DNA from: Micromonospora solifontis
Lineage (GTDB): Bacteria; Actinomycetota; Actinomycetes; Mycobacteriales; Micromonosporaceae
Assembly (NCBI RefSeq): GCF_003725545.1
Contig: NZ_RJLN01000042.1
Span: 1-45,592 of the forward strand
Length of the DNA stretch: 45,592 bases
Reading direction: 5' to 3'
How positions within the stretch are numbered: the stretch's first letter is position 1; the number at the start of each line of letters is the position of its first letter. The notes beneath the pieces are model-generated. The model made no database searches and was not told the DNA's origin. It saw only the letters and a program-made list of their open reading frames with translations. Shown here piece after piece: positions 7,592 to 14,863 of this stretch. A program made the translations under genes and the position numbers.

Positions 7592-8536
7592 ATGACGCTG
7601 CACGGGTTGTACGTACCGCTGATCACGCCGTTCGACGAGCGGGACGCCGTCGACCGCGACGCCCTCACCGCCCTGGCGCACGAGGCGCTGGAGGCCGGCG
7701 CGGCCGGCCTGGTCGCGCTGGGCACGACCGCCGAGCCGCACGCGCTGAGCGACGCGGAGCGGCGCGCGGTGCTCGACGTGGTCGCCGGTGTCTGCCGGGA
7801 ACGGCGGGCCGCGCTGCTGGTCGGCGCGCACACCGTCGAGGCGCTGCGCGGGCTCGGTGACGACGTCACGGCCGCGCTCTGCCTGGTGCCGCCGTTCCTA
7901 CGGCCCGGCGAGGAGGCGGTGCTGGCCCACTTCGCCCGGCTGGCCGGGGCCTCGCCGGTGCCGCTGGTCGTCTACCACGTGCCGTACCGGACCGGGCAGG
8001 AGTTGTCGGCCGGGGCGCTGCGCCGGCTGGCCGGGATCCCCGGGGTCGTCGGGATCAAGCACGCGGTGGGCGGGATCGACGCGGACACCATCGACCTCCT
8101 GGCCGACGTACCCCCGGGGTTCGCGGTGCTCGGCGGCGACGACGCGTACGTCTCGCCGCTGCTCGCCCTCGGCGGACACGGCGGCATCCTGGCCTCGGCG
8201 CACCTCGCGACGGCCGACTTCGCCGCGCTGGTCGCGGCCTGGCAGGCCGGGGACGCCGCCCGCGCCCGGCCGCTCGGGCACCGGCTGGCCACCCTCTCGC
8301 GCGCCCTCTTCGCCGAGCCCAACCCGGCGGTGATCAAGGCGGTGCTGCACGCCCAGGGCCGGATCCCGACGCCGGCGGTCCGCCCGCCGCTGCTGCCCGC
8401 CACCCCGGACGCCACCGCCCGGGCCCTCCGGTACGGGCCGGACGGCGGCCGCCCCCGCGCGGGGACGGCCGCCCGGACCGGTCACGCCTTCGGCGGTGCC
8501 GCGTCCGTCCAGGTCGCGTCGACCACGGCCTGGTAG
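7592..8536 (+). CDS. Dihydrodipicolinate synthase/N-acetylneuraminate lyase family aldolase
   Basis: A 314-residue TIM-barrel class I aldolase. Seen in order: LYVPLITPFDE at the N terminus; LVALGTTAEPHAL (family GTTGE loop, here GTTAE); LVVYHVPYRTGQEL with the proton-relay Tyr; and GVVGIKHAVGG with the Schiff-base Lys near residue 154. It would condense or cleave pyruvate with an aldehyde. The variant loops and the LysR neighbour argue for a catabolic or specialised member rather than the lysine-pathway DapA. The last 28 or so residues are low-complexity and run 55 bp into the convergent gene, so the C terminus is unusual. GGAGG lies only 1 nt from the ATG, which is abnormally close. Confidence 0.85.
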   Translation: MTLHGLYVPLITPFDERDAVDRDALTALAHEALEAGAAGLVALGTTAEPHALSDAERRAVLDVVAGVCRERRAALLVGAHTVEALRGLGDDVTAALCLVPPFLRPGEEAVLAHFARLAGASPVPLVVYHVPYRTGQELSAGALRRLAGIPGVVGIKHAVGGIDADTIDLLADVPPGFAVLGGDDAYVSPLLALGGHGGILASAHLATADFAALVAAWQAGDAARARPLGHRLATLSRALFAEPNPAVIKAVLHAQGRIPTPAVRPPLLPATPDATARALRYGPDGGRPRAGTAARTGHAFGGAASVQVASTTAW

Positions 8537-9546
8537 CTGAGCAGCCGCCCCGTGCCGGCGTCCCAGGACTCCTGGGCCAGCGCCAGCCCGGTACCCGGGT
8601 CGACGACCAGCCGGAGCTGCGCCAGACCGCCGTCACCGCGCCGGGTGTAGCCCAGCGCCATGCCGCTCCGGCCGTGCGGGTCCGTCACCGGCCCCAGCTC
8701 GGTCACCCCGTCCAGACCGGCGAGCACCCGGTAGGCCGCCGCCCGGACCTGCGGGGTGGTCGGCAGGTCGAGCACGAGCTGCGTGGCACTCCAGAACAGG
8801 GACCAGGTGTCGCTCTCGCTGCCACCGGCCTGCCGCTTCAGCAGCGCCGCCCGCAGCGCGGCCGGGTCGGTGGGCAGCCCGGACAGCTCCGCGAGGGTGA
8901 CCGGCCGACCGCCGAGGAGGTAGTTCCGCGCCGGGTCGAGACCCTCCGGGGTACGCAGCCTCCGCTCCCCGGACGAGGTGGACACCTCCCCCCAGCGGGT
9001 GGGGGAGCCGGCCCGCCGCCAGCCCGCCTCGTCAGCGGCGGCCAGCGGCCGGGCGCCGAGCGACTGGACGAACACCCAGGTCCGGTCGGCCGGGTCGGTG
9101 GCGTACCAGGTGTCCACCCGCATCCGTTGGACGACGTCGTAACGGCCGCCGGACGGGCCCACCTGGCGCACGTCGCCGTGCTCCACGACGGTCTTCCAGT
9201 ACCGACCGGTGCCCACCTCCGTGCCGCCGACCGTCTCGGCGGCGGTCAGCAGGAGCTGCCGGGCGGTGGCAGGGGCGGGCGAGGGGGCCGCCGCCCGCGG
9301 ACGCGGGGTGGGGAAGGTGTCCGGCCGTACCGCCACGACCACCGCGAGCGCCCCCGCCGCCAGCGCGGGAACCAGACCGGCCGCCAGCACCAGCCGGCAC
9401 CGCGCCACCCGCCGGGCCGCGGGCCGGTCCGGCTCCGGCCGGGGGTACGCGGTGACGGCCGCCGGATCGAACCGGCCGTCCCCCGGGTCCAGCCGCGCCG
9501 GGCGGGACTCGGACAGCACCTGCAACACATCTCGACGCCGACTCAT
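8482..9546 (-). CDS. CU044_5270-type membrane protein, probable partner (anti-sigma role) of the sigma factor
   Basis: A 354-residue single-pass membrane protein. It starts MSRRRDVLQVLSESRPARL, has a cytoplasmic segment of about 45 residues with FDPAAVTAYPRPEPDRP, a transmembrane helix near residues 50-72, a Pro/Ala-rich linker and a large extracytoplasmic domain containing YWKTVVEHGDV, RMRVDTWYATD and VVDPGTGLALAQE. The arrangement matches actinobacterial CU044_5270 family proteins encoded next to ECF sigma factors. Its ATG overlaps the sigma stop as ATGA (9546-9543), indicating translational coupling. An anti-sigma or signal-sensing role is inferred from this pairing; no zinc-binding anti-sigma motif is seen. 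Its 3' end overlaps the DapA-like gene antisense. Confidence 0.75.
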   Translation of the reverse strand: MSRRRDVLQVLSESRPARLDPGDGRFDPAAVTAYPRPEPDRPAARRVARCRLVLAAGLVPALAAGALAVVVAVRPDTFPTPRPRAAAPSPAPATARQLLLTAAETVGGTEVGTGRYWKTVVEHGDVRQVGPSGGRYDVVQRMRVDTWYATDPADRTWVFVQSLGARPLAAADEAGWRRAGSPTRWGEVSTSSGERRLRTPEGLDPARNYLLGGRPVTLAELSGLPTDPAALRAALLKRQAGGSESDTWSLFWSATQLVLDLPTTPQVRAAAYRVLAGLDGVTELGPVTDPHGRSGMALGYTRRGDGGLAQLRLVVDPGTGLALAQESWDAGTGRLLSYQAVVDATWTDAAPPKA

Positions 9547-10088
9547 CGGCTGAACTCCTTCACACTGAGCGCGGACGGAACCCGACGGACGACCTCGTCG
9601 GCGGTGGAGACGGCCTGTTCCAGGCGGCGGCGGGCCCGGTGCAGCCGGACCGCGAAGGTGGCGACCGAGCAGCCCACCACCCGGGCGGCGGCCCGGTGGG
9701 ACAGCCCATGCCAGGCCACCAGGGTCAGCAGTTCCCGGTCGGCGTCGCCGAGCCGGGCCAGTGCCCCGAGGACGGCGGACCGCTCGGCCACCCCGTCCGC
9801 CACGTCGCCGCCCGCCTCGTCGACCCAGGCCCGCATCTCGGCCGCCAGGGACGCCTGGCGCACCTCCTCGCGGTACCGCTCGCGGATCACGTTGCGGGCC
9901 ACCCCGAGCAGCCACGGCAGGGGCGTCGCCGGGACCTCGGCGAGCCGCCGCCAGGCGACGAGGAAGGTGTCGCCGACGATGTCGTCGGCGAGCTGCCGGC
10001 CCGCGCGGCTCACCGCGTACCCGTACACCGCGGCGTGGTGTCGCTCGTACAGCTCGGTGAACCGGGCCCCTGCTTCTGCTGCATCCAC
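9543..10088 (-). CDS. ECF-type RNA polymerase sigma factor (sigma-70 family)
   Basis: A 181-residue protein. Region 2 covers about residues 8-75: FTELYERHHAAVYGYAVSRAG, then LADDIVGDTFLVAWRRLAEVP and PLPWLLGVARNVIRERYR. Region 4 covers about residues 105-160: ALARLGDADRELLTLVAWHGLSHRAAARVVGCS, with the helix-turn-helix that reads -35 elements. There is no region 3 and no C-terminal SnoaL extension. The GTG start at 10088 has AAGGAG 9 nt upstream. The gene heads a two-gene operon with the downstream membrane protein (4-bp overlap). ECF factors are usually held inactive by such a partner; the signal is unknown. Confidence 0.9.
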   Translation of the reverse strand: MDAAEAGARFTELYERHHAAVYGYAVSRAGRQLADDIVGDTFLVAWRRLAEVPATPLPWLLGVARNVIRERYREEVRQASLAAEMRAWVDEAGGDVADGVAERSAVLGALARLGDADRELLTLVAWHGLSHRAAARVVGCSVATFAVRLHRARRRLEQAVSTADEVVRRVPSALSVKEFSR

Positions 10089-10176
10089 TGGCTGCTGCTC
10101 CTTGTCGCCGGAGGTGTGCCGTCACCAGGTAATGCGGGTACCGGCCCGGTCCTTACCGGCGGACCCCGGAAACGCG

Positions 10177-10212
10177 GACGGGGGCCGGTCCCGGGTGGGA
10201 CCGACCCCCGTC
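10177..10212 (-). terminator. Terminator of the proline-rich protein gene
   Basis: GACGGGGGCCGGTCCC (10177-10192) pairs with GGGACCGACCCCCGTC (10197-10212) around GGGT. The 16-bp stem has one G-T pair and lies 16 bp past the stop at 10229. There is no T-tract. Confidence 0.65.
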
Positions 10213-10228
10213 GTGGGGCGTGGGGTGG

Positions 10229-11257
10229 TCAGGGCTTCCAGGACCCGGCCGGCCGGAAGTTGTGCTGGTACTCGACCACGCCGTTCTTGTCCTTGACGTC
10301 GAGCACGAGCTGGCCGGTGCGGGTGGTGCCGGCCGGCAGGTTGTTGCCCGAGTTGAGCAGCTTGCCGCAGCCGGAGAAGGCGCCGGAGATGCCGCTCTCC
10401 TCGCTGCCGTCCGCGCCCTTCCACCGGAAGTAGAACGGGTTGATCGAGCCGGTGCCCTTGGTGACCTTCGCGGTCACGTCGGCGATCAGGAACATGCCCT
10501 TCTTCGGCCCGGGCATGAACTGCTGGCAGGAGTCGGTCTTGGTTCGGAAGTTCTTCAGCGTGATCTCGACGGTGCCGTCGTCGTCGTTGATGATCAGCGT
10601 GTCGCCCGGCTTCATGTTGAAGGTCTCGCCGTCCGTGGGACGGTTGTCGGGCGTCGCGTCCGACTCCTCCGGGGTGGGGGTGTCGAACGGCGCGGCCGTG
10701 GGGGCCGTGGTGGGCAGGCTGTCGATCGCCTCCTGCGCCTTCTTGCCGCCGCTGTAGATGGCGAAGATCCCGCCGCCGCAGCAGAGCAGCAGCAGGACCA
10801 GCGCCCCGACGCCGAGGCCGATCCACAGTCCCTTGTTGGACTTCTTCGCCGGCGGCCCGAACGGCTGGCCCGGCGCGGGCGGGTACGCGCCACCCGGCGC
10901 CGACGGGAACTGCCCGGGCGGCGGCGGGTACGGCGCGCCGGAGGTCGGCGGCGGAGGCGGGTAGCCCCCACCCGGGGCGGCCGGCGGCGGGTACGGCGCG
11001 CCCGAGGTCGGCGGCTGCGGCGGGTACGGCGCGCCCGAGGTCGGCGGCAGGGGCGCGAACGGGTCCGGCTGGGTCGGCTGCTGCGACTGGTACGGCGTGC
11101 CCGAGGTCGGCGGCGGCGCGTACGGGTCGGCCGGCGGCGGGGCGTACGGGTTGCCGGGCACCGGCGGTATCGGCGCGGTGGGGAACGGCTGGGTCGGCGG
11201 TTCCGGGGGCTGCTGGTTCGGGTCCTGCGGTCCGAACGGAGGCTGAGGGTGGCTCAC
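10229..11257 (-). CDS. Proline-rich single-pass membrane protein with DUF4352-like extracellular domain
   Basis: A 342-residue protein. Residues 1-140 are cytoplasmic, low-complexity and dominated by Pro, Gly, Tyr and Gln, with four PPTSG(A/T)PY units. Residues about 150-172 are a transmembrane helix (GLWIGLGVGALVLLLLCCGGG). After a Thr/Pro linker, about residues 205-342 form a globular extracytoplasmic domain with GMFLIADVTAKVTKGTGSINP and a C-terminal LVLDVKDKNGVVEYQHN, resembling DUF4352/telomeric-repeat-binding-like immunoglobulin folds. Function is unknown; the layout is typical of actinobacterial envelope proteins. GTG at 11257 was chosen because AAGGAG lies 4 nt upstream; GTG at 11272 is the alternative. 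Confidence 0.75.
   Translation of the reverse strand: MSHPQPPFGPQDPNQQPPEPPTQPFPTAPIPPVPGNPYAPPPADPYAPPPTSGTPYQSQQPTQPDPFAPLPPTSGAPYPPQPPTSGAPYPPPAAPGGGYPPPPPTSGAPYPPPPGQFPSAPGGAYPPAPGQPFGPPAKKSNKGLWIGLGVGALVLLLLCCGGGIFAIYSGGKKAQEAIDSLPTTAPTAAPFDTPTPEESDATPDNRPTDGETFNMKPGDTLIINDDDGTVEITLKNFRTKTDSCQQFMPGPKKGMFLIADVTAKVTKGTGSINPFYFRWKGADGSEESGISGAFSGCGKLLNSGNNLPAGTTRTGQLVLDVKDKNGVVEYQHNFRPAGSWKP
10927..11113 (-). repeat. Imperfect coding repeat (PPTSG(A/T)PY units)
   Basis: Four copies of a unit whose plus-strand core reads GTACGGCG(C/T)GCCxGAGGTCGGCGG occur near 10928, 10991, 11022 and 11090. They sit in the proline-rich cytoplasmic segment. Copy number could vary by replication slippage. Confidence 0.7.
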
Positions 11258-11332
11258 CGTACTCCTTGGCACCTTCGAAGATCTTCAGTCGGACTGACGG
11301 TACCCGTCCTGGGCAAGCTGTCTGCCCGGCCC

Positions 11333-11989
11333 TCACCGGGGTACCAGAACGGCGGCGCTGCGTACCAGATCGGCGTCGATGGTGAACCGACCGTCTATCG
11401 ATGACGGCGGATCAGGTGCCGGTGCGGTGGCGAGTCGCGCGGGGGCGATCCGGGCGGTGAACGTGCCCGCGTCCGGGTCGAGGGTCACCCGGGCGTCGTG
11501 GAAGTCCAGCCAGGTCCCGACCACCGGCCACCAGGCCTTGTAGACGGTCTCCTTGACGCTGAACAGCAGGGTCGGCCAGGGGACCCCGACGGGCAGCCGG
11601 GCCAGTTCCGCCTCCTCCTCGGGCAGGCAGACCTTCCGGCGTACCCCCGGGTTCAGCTCCCGGCGGCGCTCGGCGTCCATGCCGACCGAGCGCAGGTCGG
11701 CGGCGCGGGCGACGGCCGCGGCGCAGTAGTCCCGGGTGTGGGTGATGGTGCCGACCACGCCGGGCGGCCAGACCGGGGACCGGTCGGGCGCCGACGGGAC
11801 CGGTGCCGGCGGCACCCCGAGCCCGGCCAGGGCCCGGCGGGCGCAGACCCGGCCCGCCGTGAAGTCCCGACGCCGGCCCGGCACGGCCCGCTCGCCCAGA
11901 CAGGCCCGCTCGGCGGGGAGCAGGGTGCCGGCCCAGTCAGCGGAGCCGGCCACCGCCACCGCGACCGCCGGCGGCAGGAGGTCACGCAC
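11333..11989 (-). CDS. Sfp/EntD-type 4'-phosphopantetheinyl transferase
   Basis: A 218-residue enzyme that moves phosphopantetheine from CoA onto carrier-protein serines of fatty-acid, polyketide or non-ribosomal peptide synthases. Seen in order: RRRDFTAGRVCARRALAGLG (CoA-binding region), the GTITHTRDYC stretch, GMDAE with the Mg-binding Asp and Glu, and FSVKETVYKAW, the family's (W/F)SxKExxxKA signature. A longer frame reaches an ATG at 12070, but family similarity begins only at the GTG at 11989. TACCTT (12002-11997) lies exactly 7 nt before that GTG, so a leaderless start at 11989 is preferred. No biosynthetic cluster is in the window, so it may serve remote clusters. Confidence 0.88.
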   Translation of the reverse strand: MRDLLPPAVAVAVAGSADWAGTLLPAERACLGERAVPGRRRDFTAGRVCARRALAGLGVPPAPVPSAPDRSPVWPPGVVGTITHTRDYCAAAVARAADLRSVGMDAERRRELNPGVRRKVCLPEEEAELARLPVGVPWPTLLFSVKETVYKAWWPVVGTWLDFHDARVTLDPDAGTFTARIAPARLATAPAPDPPSSIDGRFTIDADLVRSAAVLVPR

Positions 11990-11996
11990 GGTGGTG

Positions 11997-12002
11997 AAGG
12001 TA
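11997..12002 (-). promoter_or_regulatory. -10 box of the phosphopantetheinyl transferase gene
   Basis: TACCTT on the minus strand ends 7 nt before GTG 11989. TTCTGC lies about 18 bp further upstream as a weak -35. This position decides the start codon of the gene. Confidence 0.5.
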
Positions 12003-12087
12003 CCGCAGTGATGTAACGCCGCAGAACTCCGGAACGCTTCAGGAAGGACACGGGGGCGAAGAATGTCCATATGCGAGAGGGAGTGCG

Positions 12088-12357
12088 ATGACGCGTGGTG
12101 CGGATGCGTCGGGACAGTGGCCGGAGGAACACGCTCCGGTCACCCCGGACTGGGCCTGCGGCTCGTGCGGCGACGACTGGCCCTGTGACACGAAGCGCAG
12201 CCGGTTGCTGGCCGAGTACCAGGCCGACCGCGCCTCGCTCAGCGTCTACCTCGGCGCCTGCCTGGCCGCCGCCACCAACGACCTGCGCGACGCGGCGACC
12301 GCCTCGCTCCAGGACCGCTTCATCGGCTGGGTGCCGCGGAACCCTCGTACCGCCTGA
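12088..12357 (+). CDS. Small conserved actinobacterial protein of unknown function
   Basis: An 89-residue soluble protein. It carries WACGSCGDDWPCDTKRSRLLAEYQ near residues 24-47, with three Cys in a C-x2-C-x5-C pattern plus Trp and Asp, then a helical ASLSVYLGACLAAATNDL stretch and a conserved-looking LQDRFIGWVPR tail. I have seen similar short proteins in Streptomyces and Micromonospora labelled hypothetical, sometimes 'flavin reductase', but no activity is evident. The Cys group might bind a metal; a fourth ligand would have to be Cys in the next helix or a His. The start is well supported by GAGGGAG before the ATG. It is divergent from the phosphopantetheinyl transferase gene. Confidence 0.75.
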   Translation: MTRGADASGQWPEEHAPVTPDWACGSCGDDWPCDTKRSRLLAEYQADRASLSVYLGACLAAATNDLRDAATASLQDRFIGWVPRNPRTA

Positions 12358-12366
12358 CGGCCACCG

Positions 12367-12402
12367 CCGGTGGCCCGCCGCCCTGGAGCCGCGGGCCACC
12401 GG
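12367..12402. terminator. Bidirectional terminator between convergent genes
   Basis: CCGGTGGCCCGC (12367-12378) pairs perfectly with GCGGGCCACCGG (12391-12402) around a 12-nt loop. It sits in the 52-bp gap between the stops at 12357 and 12410 and can serve both. Confidence 0.65.
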
Positions 12403-12409
12403 TATCGGG

Positions 12410-13183
12410 TCAGGGGCGGCGAGCCTGCCGGGTGAGGGCGAAACCGACCACGCCGGCCACTGCGGCGATCACCCCGCCGGCTGTGGTCCAGACCCAGCGC
12501 GAGCCGGGCTCCGGCAGCCAGCCGGTCAGGTCGGTCTCCTCCTCGGCCACCGGCTCGGGGGCCGGTTCGGCGGTGAGCACCTTCCCGGCCCGGGTGTTCG
12601 GCACCAGCGGTGCCGTCAGCCGGCCGTCGTCGCCTGACGTGCCGTCCTCGCCGTCCGCGCTGACCAGGAGGCTCACCTCGATCGGCAGGCCCAGGTCCGG
12701 CTCGGGCAGGTCGGTCACCGCCAGTCGGACGTAGTAGGTGCCGGGCAGCGGATCGCCCGACCACGGCTCGGCCCAGGGGCGTACCCGGCGGAGCGTGCAG
12801 CCGAGGGCGACGCTGGTCGCCGAGGCGTCGGCGGTGGGCGTCTGCGCCCCGGCCGCGCACGCCTGCCGCCGGCGTAGCCCGTCGAAGACGTCCACGGTCC
12901 AGGTGGACGCACCGGTCCGGCCCTTCGGGAAGGAGATGGTGGCGGCGATCCCGTGGACCTGACCGGCCTCCGCTGGGAATGACCAGTAGAGGTGGTCCCC
13001 GGTCGCGGCGCCCACCTGTACCGGCTGCCCGGCGGTGACGGGGGTGGCGGTGAGGAACGAGGTGCCGGCCTTGGTGACGGTGATCGCCCCCGCCGACGGC
13101 GTGGGCGCGGCCGAGGCGGCGGCCGGGGTGAGGGTCAGCCCGGTGGCGGCCAGCGCCGCGGCGGCGCGGATCAGCGTACGCAT
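12410..13183 (-). CDS. Exported, C-terminally anchored protein paired with the VWA protein
   Basis: A 257-residue type I membrane protein. It has a signal peptide (MRTLIRAAAALAATGLTL, cleavage near ASA-AP at residue 26), an extracellular beta-rich domain with DHLYWSFPAEAGQVHGIAAT and GTYYVRLAVTD, an acidic linker (EPVAEEETD) and a transmembrane helix near residues 230-252 followed by QARRP. The family is not recognised. The FP-x-x-x-GQ block resembles a block in the extracellular part of the upstream VWA protein, so the two may share a domain. It starts 2 bp after the VWA stop with GGAG in the end of that gene, so they are co-translated and presumably act together at the cell surface. Confidence 0.7.
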   Translation of the reverse strand: MRTLIRAAAALAATGLTLTPAAASAAPTPSAGAITVTKAGTSFLTATPVTAGQPVQVGAATGDHLYWSFPAEAGQVHGIAATISFPKGRTGASTWTVDVFDGLRRRQACAAGAQTPTADASATSVALGCTLRRVRPWAEPWSGDPLPGTYYVRLAVTDLPEPDLGLPIEVSLLVSADGEDGTSGDDGRLTAPLVPNTRAGKVLTAEPAPEPVAEEETDLTGWLPEPGSRWVWTTAGGVIAAVAGVVGFALTRQARRP

Positions 13184-13185
13184 CC

Positions 13186-14451
13186 TCACTTCTCCCTCCA
13201 GGTGGCGACCCACCAGCGGGTGAGCAGCCCAGCGACCAGCCCGGTGACCAGCCCGGCCAGGCTCAGCAGGAGCAGCAGGGCCCAGCCGCGGCCGAGGTCC
13301 GGCCCGTCCGGGGCGGGCGACGCGGCGACCACGTCGACGGTCAGTTCCAGCGGCATGCCGGGGGTGGCCTCGGTGCCGGGTCGGGGCGCGAAGGCATTGC
13401 TGACCACCAGGCACACGGTCTGCGCCGGCACGGTGCCACTCGGGGCGGGCGCCGGGGTGTCCTCGGCCGCCGACCAGCGCAGGCCGGTGGCGATCACATC
13501 GGTCCGCCCGCTGCCGGCGTCAACGCCCCGGACGAGTTCCCGCCCGTCCGACGCGGTCGCCCGCAGCAGCACCCCGTAGTCCGGGTTGACCGGCCGGTCC
13601 AGCGCGACGCTGACCGAGGCGCGCAGCTCCTGGCCCGGCCGGACCGGCACCCGGTACCAGCGGTGCTCGGAGAACGCCTCCCGGTCGGTGTAGACGCCGG
13701 GGCCGAGCAGCGGTGCGTTCCCGCAGGCGGCGGAGCCGCCGACCACGGTCGGGGCGGCGGTGTAGGTGTCTCGGGCCCGGTCGACGAGCTGCTTGATCCG
13801 GCCGGTCAGCTCGTCGGCGCTCTGCGCCGCCGTGTACGTGCCGCCGGTCGCTCCGGCGATGCAGAGCAGTTGCCGGCGCACCTTCTCGTCGGGCGCCAGG
13901 CCGAGGGTGTCGACGACCAGCCGGGTGCCCTGGGCGGCGAGTTCCCGGGCCACCTCGCAGGGGTCCGGCGGGGCGCAGGTGTCCTCGCCGTCGGTGATCA
14001 GCACGATCCGGCGGGCGGTGCTGCCCGTGCCGAGATCCTGGGCCGCCGAGCGTAACGCCAGCCCGACCGGCGTGAACCCGGTCGGTCGCAGCGTGGCGAC
14101 CGCCGCCTTGGCCTGCGTCCGGTCCACCGGGCCGACCGGCACGATCTGCTGGGTGTCCAGGCAGCCCTGCTTCTTGTCCTTGCCCCGGTAGGTGGCGCCG
14201 AGCACCCGGATGCCGAGCTGGGTTTCGTCCGGCAGCGCGTCCACGACCTCGTTGAACGCCTGCTGGGCGACGGATATCCGGCTGCGTCCGTCGATGTCCC
14301 GGGCCCGCATCGAGCCGCTCACGTCGAGGACGAGTTCCACCTTGGGTGGTTCGGCGGTTTCGTCGTCGGCCCGGGCCGGGACGGGACCGATCAGCGCGGT
14401 CGTCGCCAGCAGTCCGAAAAGGACGGCCGCCGATCGTCTCTTGTTGATCAC
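13186..14451 (-). CDS. Secreted, membrane-anchored von Willebrand factor A domain protein
   Basis: A 421-residue protein. The GTG at 14451 begins a signal peptide (INKRRSAAVLFGLLATTALIG) ending near ARA-DD. The VWA domain covers about residues 40-210, with a complete MIDAS metal site: LDVSGSMRAR (DxSxS), the Thr of TGFTPVGLAL and the Asp of LITDGEDTC. A second extracellular domain follows (HRWYRVPVRPGQELRASVSV), then a transmembrane helix near residues 385-410 and WREK. The MIDAS implies Mg-dependent protein binding. TACACT (14464-14459) lies 7 nt before the GTG and there is no Shine-Dalgarno sequence, so the mRNA is probably leaderless; a TTG at 14520 is the extended alternative. The operon partner follows 2 bp downstream. 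Confidence 0.85.
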   Translation of the reverse strand: MINKRRSAAVLFGLLATTALIGPVPARADDETAEPPKVELVLDVSGSMRARDIDGRSRISVAQQAFNEVVDALPDETQLGIRVLGATYRGKDKKQGCLDTQQIVPVGPVDRTQAKAAVATLRPTGFTPVGLALRSAAQDLGTGSTARRIVLITDGEDTCAPPDPCEVARELAAQGTRLVVDTLGLAPDEKVRRQLLCIAGATGGTYTAAQSADELTGRIKQLVDRARDTYTAAPTVVGGSAACGNAPLLGPGVYTDREAFSEHRWYRVPVRPGQELRASVSVALDRPVNPDYGVLLRATASDGRELVRGVDAGSGRTDVIATGLRWSAAEDTPAPAPSGTVPAQTVCLVVSNAFAPRPGTEATPGMPLELTVDVVAASPAPDGPDLGRGWALLLLLSLAGLVTGLVAGLLTRWWVATWREK

Positions 14452-14458
14452 CGGGCGA

Positions 14459-14464
14459 AGTGTA
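14459..14464 (-). promoter_or_regulatory. -10 box of the VWA operon (leaderless)
   Basis: TACACT on the minus strand, 7 nt before GTG 14451. It supports this start over the upstream TTG. Confidence 0.5.
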
Positions 14465-14599
14465 GTGAGATCCACTTTGGAAGACCATTCGGGTGCGTTG
14501 ATCAAGCCTGGTCGATGCAACGCATGCCGTGATCAGCTAGCGCCTCCGTTGGTGATCGATTTCGGAAAGATTGTTAGTAATTCGTAATGTCTCCACGGC

Positions 14600-14614
14600 G
14601 TGACCCACCGTCAC
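14600..14614. promoter_or_regulatory. GTGAC-N5-GTCAC inverted repeat
   Basis: A perfect 5-5-5 inverted repeat (arms 14600-14604 and 14610-14614) in the otherwise gene-free 14452-14677 stretch upstream of the VWA operon. That stretch also contains a relatively AT-rich segment near 14565-14590. The repeat could be an operator; no regulator can be assigned. Confidence 0.25.
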
Positions 14615-14677
14615 CTGTCGGATGTAAACCATTTGTGGGGTGGCGCATTCGTCGGAAATCTGACCCGGGACCACCCG

Positions 14678-14706
14678 TTGTGCGAGTGCCGGAGTCTGGT
14701 TAAGCT
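14678..14706 (+). promoter_or_regulatory. Promoter of the candidate short RNA
   Basis: TTGTGC (14678-14683) and TAAGCT (14701-14706) with a 17-bp spacer. TAAGCT is the same -10 as at the LysR gene. The predicted start is about 14713, the first base of the hairpin described next. Confidence 0.5.
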
Positions 14707-14712
14707 CTTCTT

Positions 14713-14765
14713 GCGCGCCCCAATCGCCCGCTTCCCCCGTGGCAGGCGATCGGGGCGCGCTTTTT
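14713..14765 (+). ncRNA. Candidate ~50-nt hairpin RNA ending in a terminator T-tract
   Basis: GCGCGCCCC (14713-14721) pairs with GGGGCGCGC (14752-14760). Then one A/C mismatch and ATCGCC (14723-14728) with GGCGAT (14745-14750) close a 16-nt loop that contains CTTCCCCCGT. TTTTT follows at 14761-14765. The structure is an intrinsic terminator, yet no plus-strand gene precedes it; instead a promoter ends just 6 nt before the stem. The transcript would be essentially the hairpin alone with a C-rich loop. Alternatively it is a terminator for unseen upstream transcription. Confidence 0.45.
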
Positions 14766-14811
14766 GGTGCCGCCACCGGCCAGCGAGGGCATCAGGCCCA
14801 CCCGCGCAAGC

Positions 14812-14849
14812 GAAAAAACGCGGCCCGGTGGACCTGCCACCGGGCCGCG
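14812..14849 (-). terminator. Intrinsic terminator of the mannosyltransferase gene
   Basis: CGCGGCCCGGTGG (14819-14831) pairs perfectly with CCACCGGGCCGCG (14837-14849) around ACCTG. Read on the minus strand, TTTTTTCG follows the stem. It lies 15 bp past the stop at 14864. Confidence 0.9.
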
Positions 14850-14863
14850 AAATGCCGGACGGG

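Noticed and set aside
8482..10125. A single 547-codon frame joining the sigma-factor region to the downstream membrane protein
   Set aside because: The sigma factor is in another frame with intact regions 2 and 4, and the membrane protein has its own ATG in an ATGA overlap. It is two coupled genes, not a fusion.
11990..12070. N-terminal extension of the phosphopantetheinyl transferase to ATG 12070
   Set aside because: No ribosome-binding site, no family similarity, and only 17 bp to the divergent ATG at 12088. A leaderless GTG at 11989 fits better.
14713..14765. Assignment of the hairpin RNA to the 6C RNA family
   Set aside because: The known family, as I recall it, has two hairpins with at least six C in each loop. 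Here there is one hairpin with five consecutive C.
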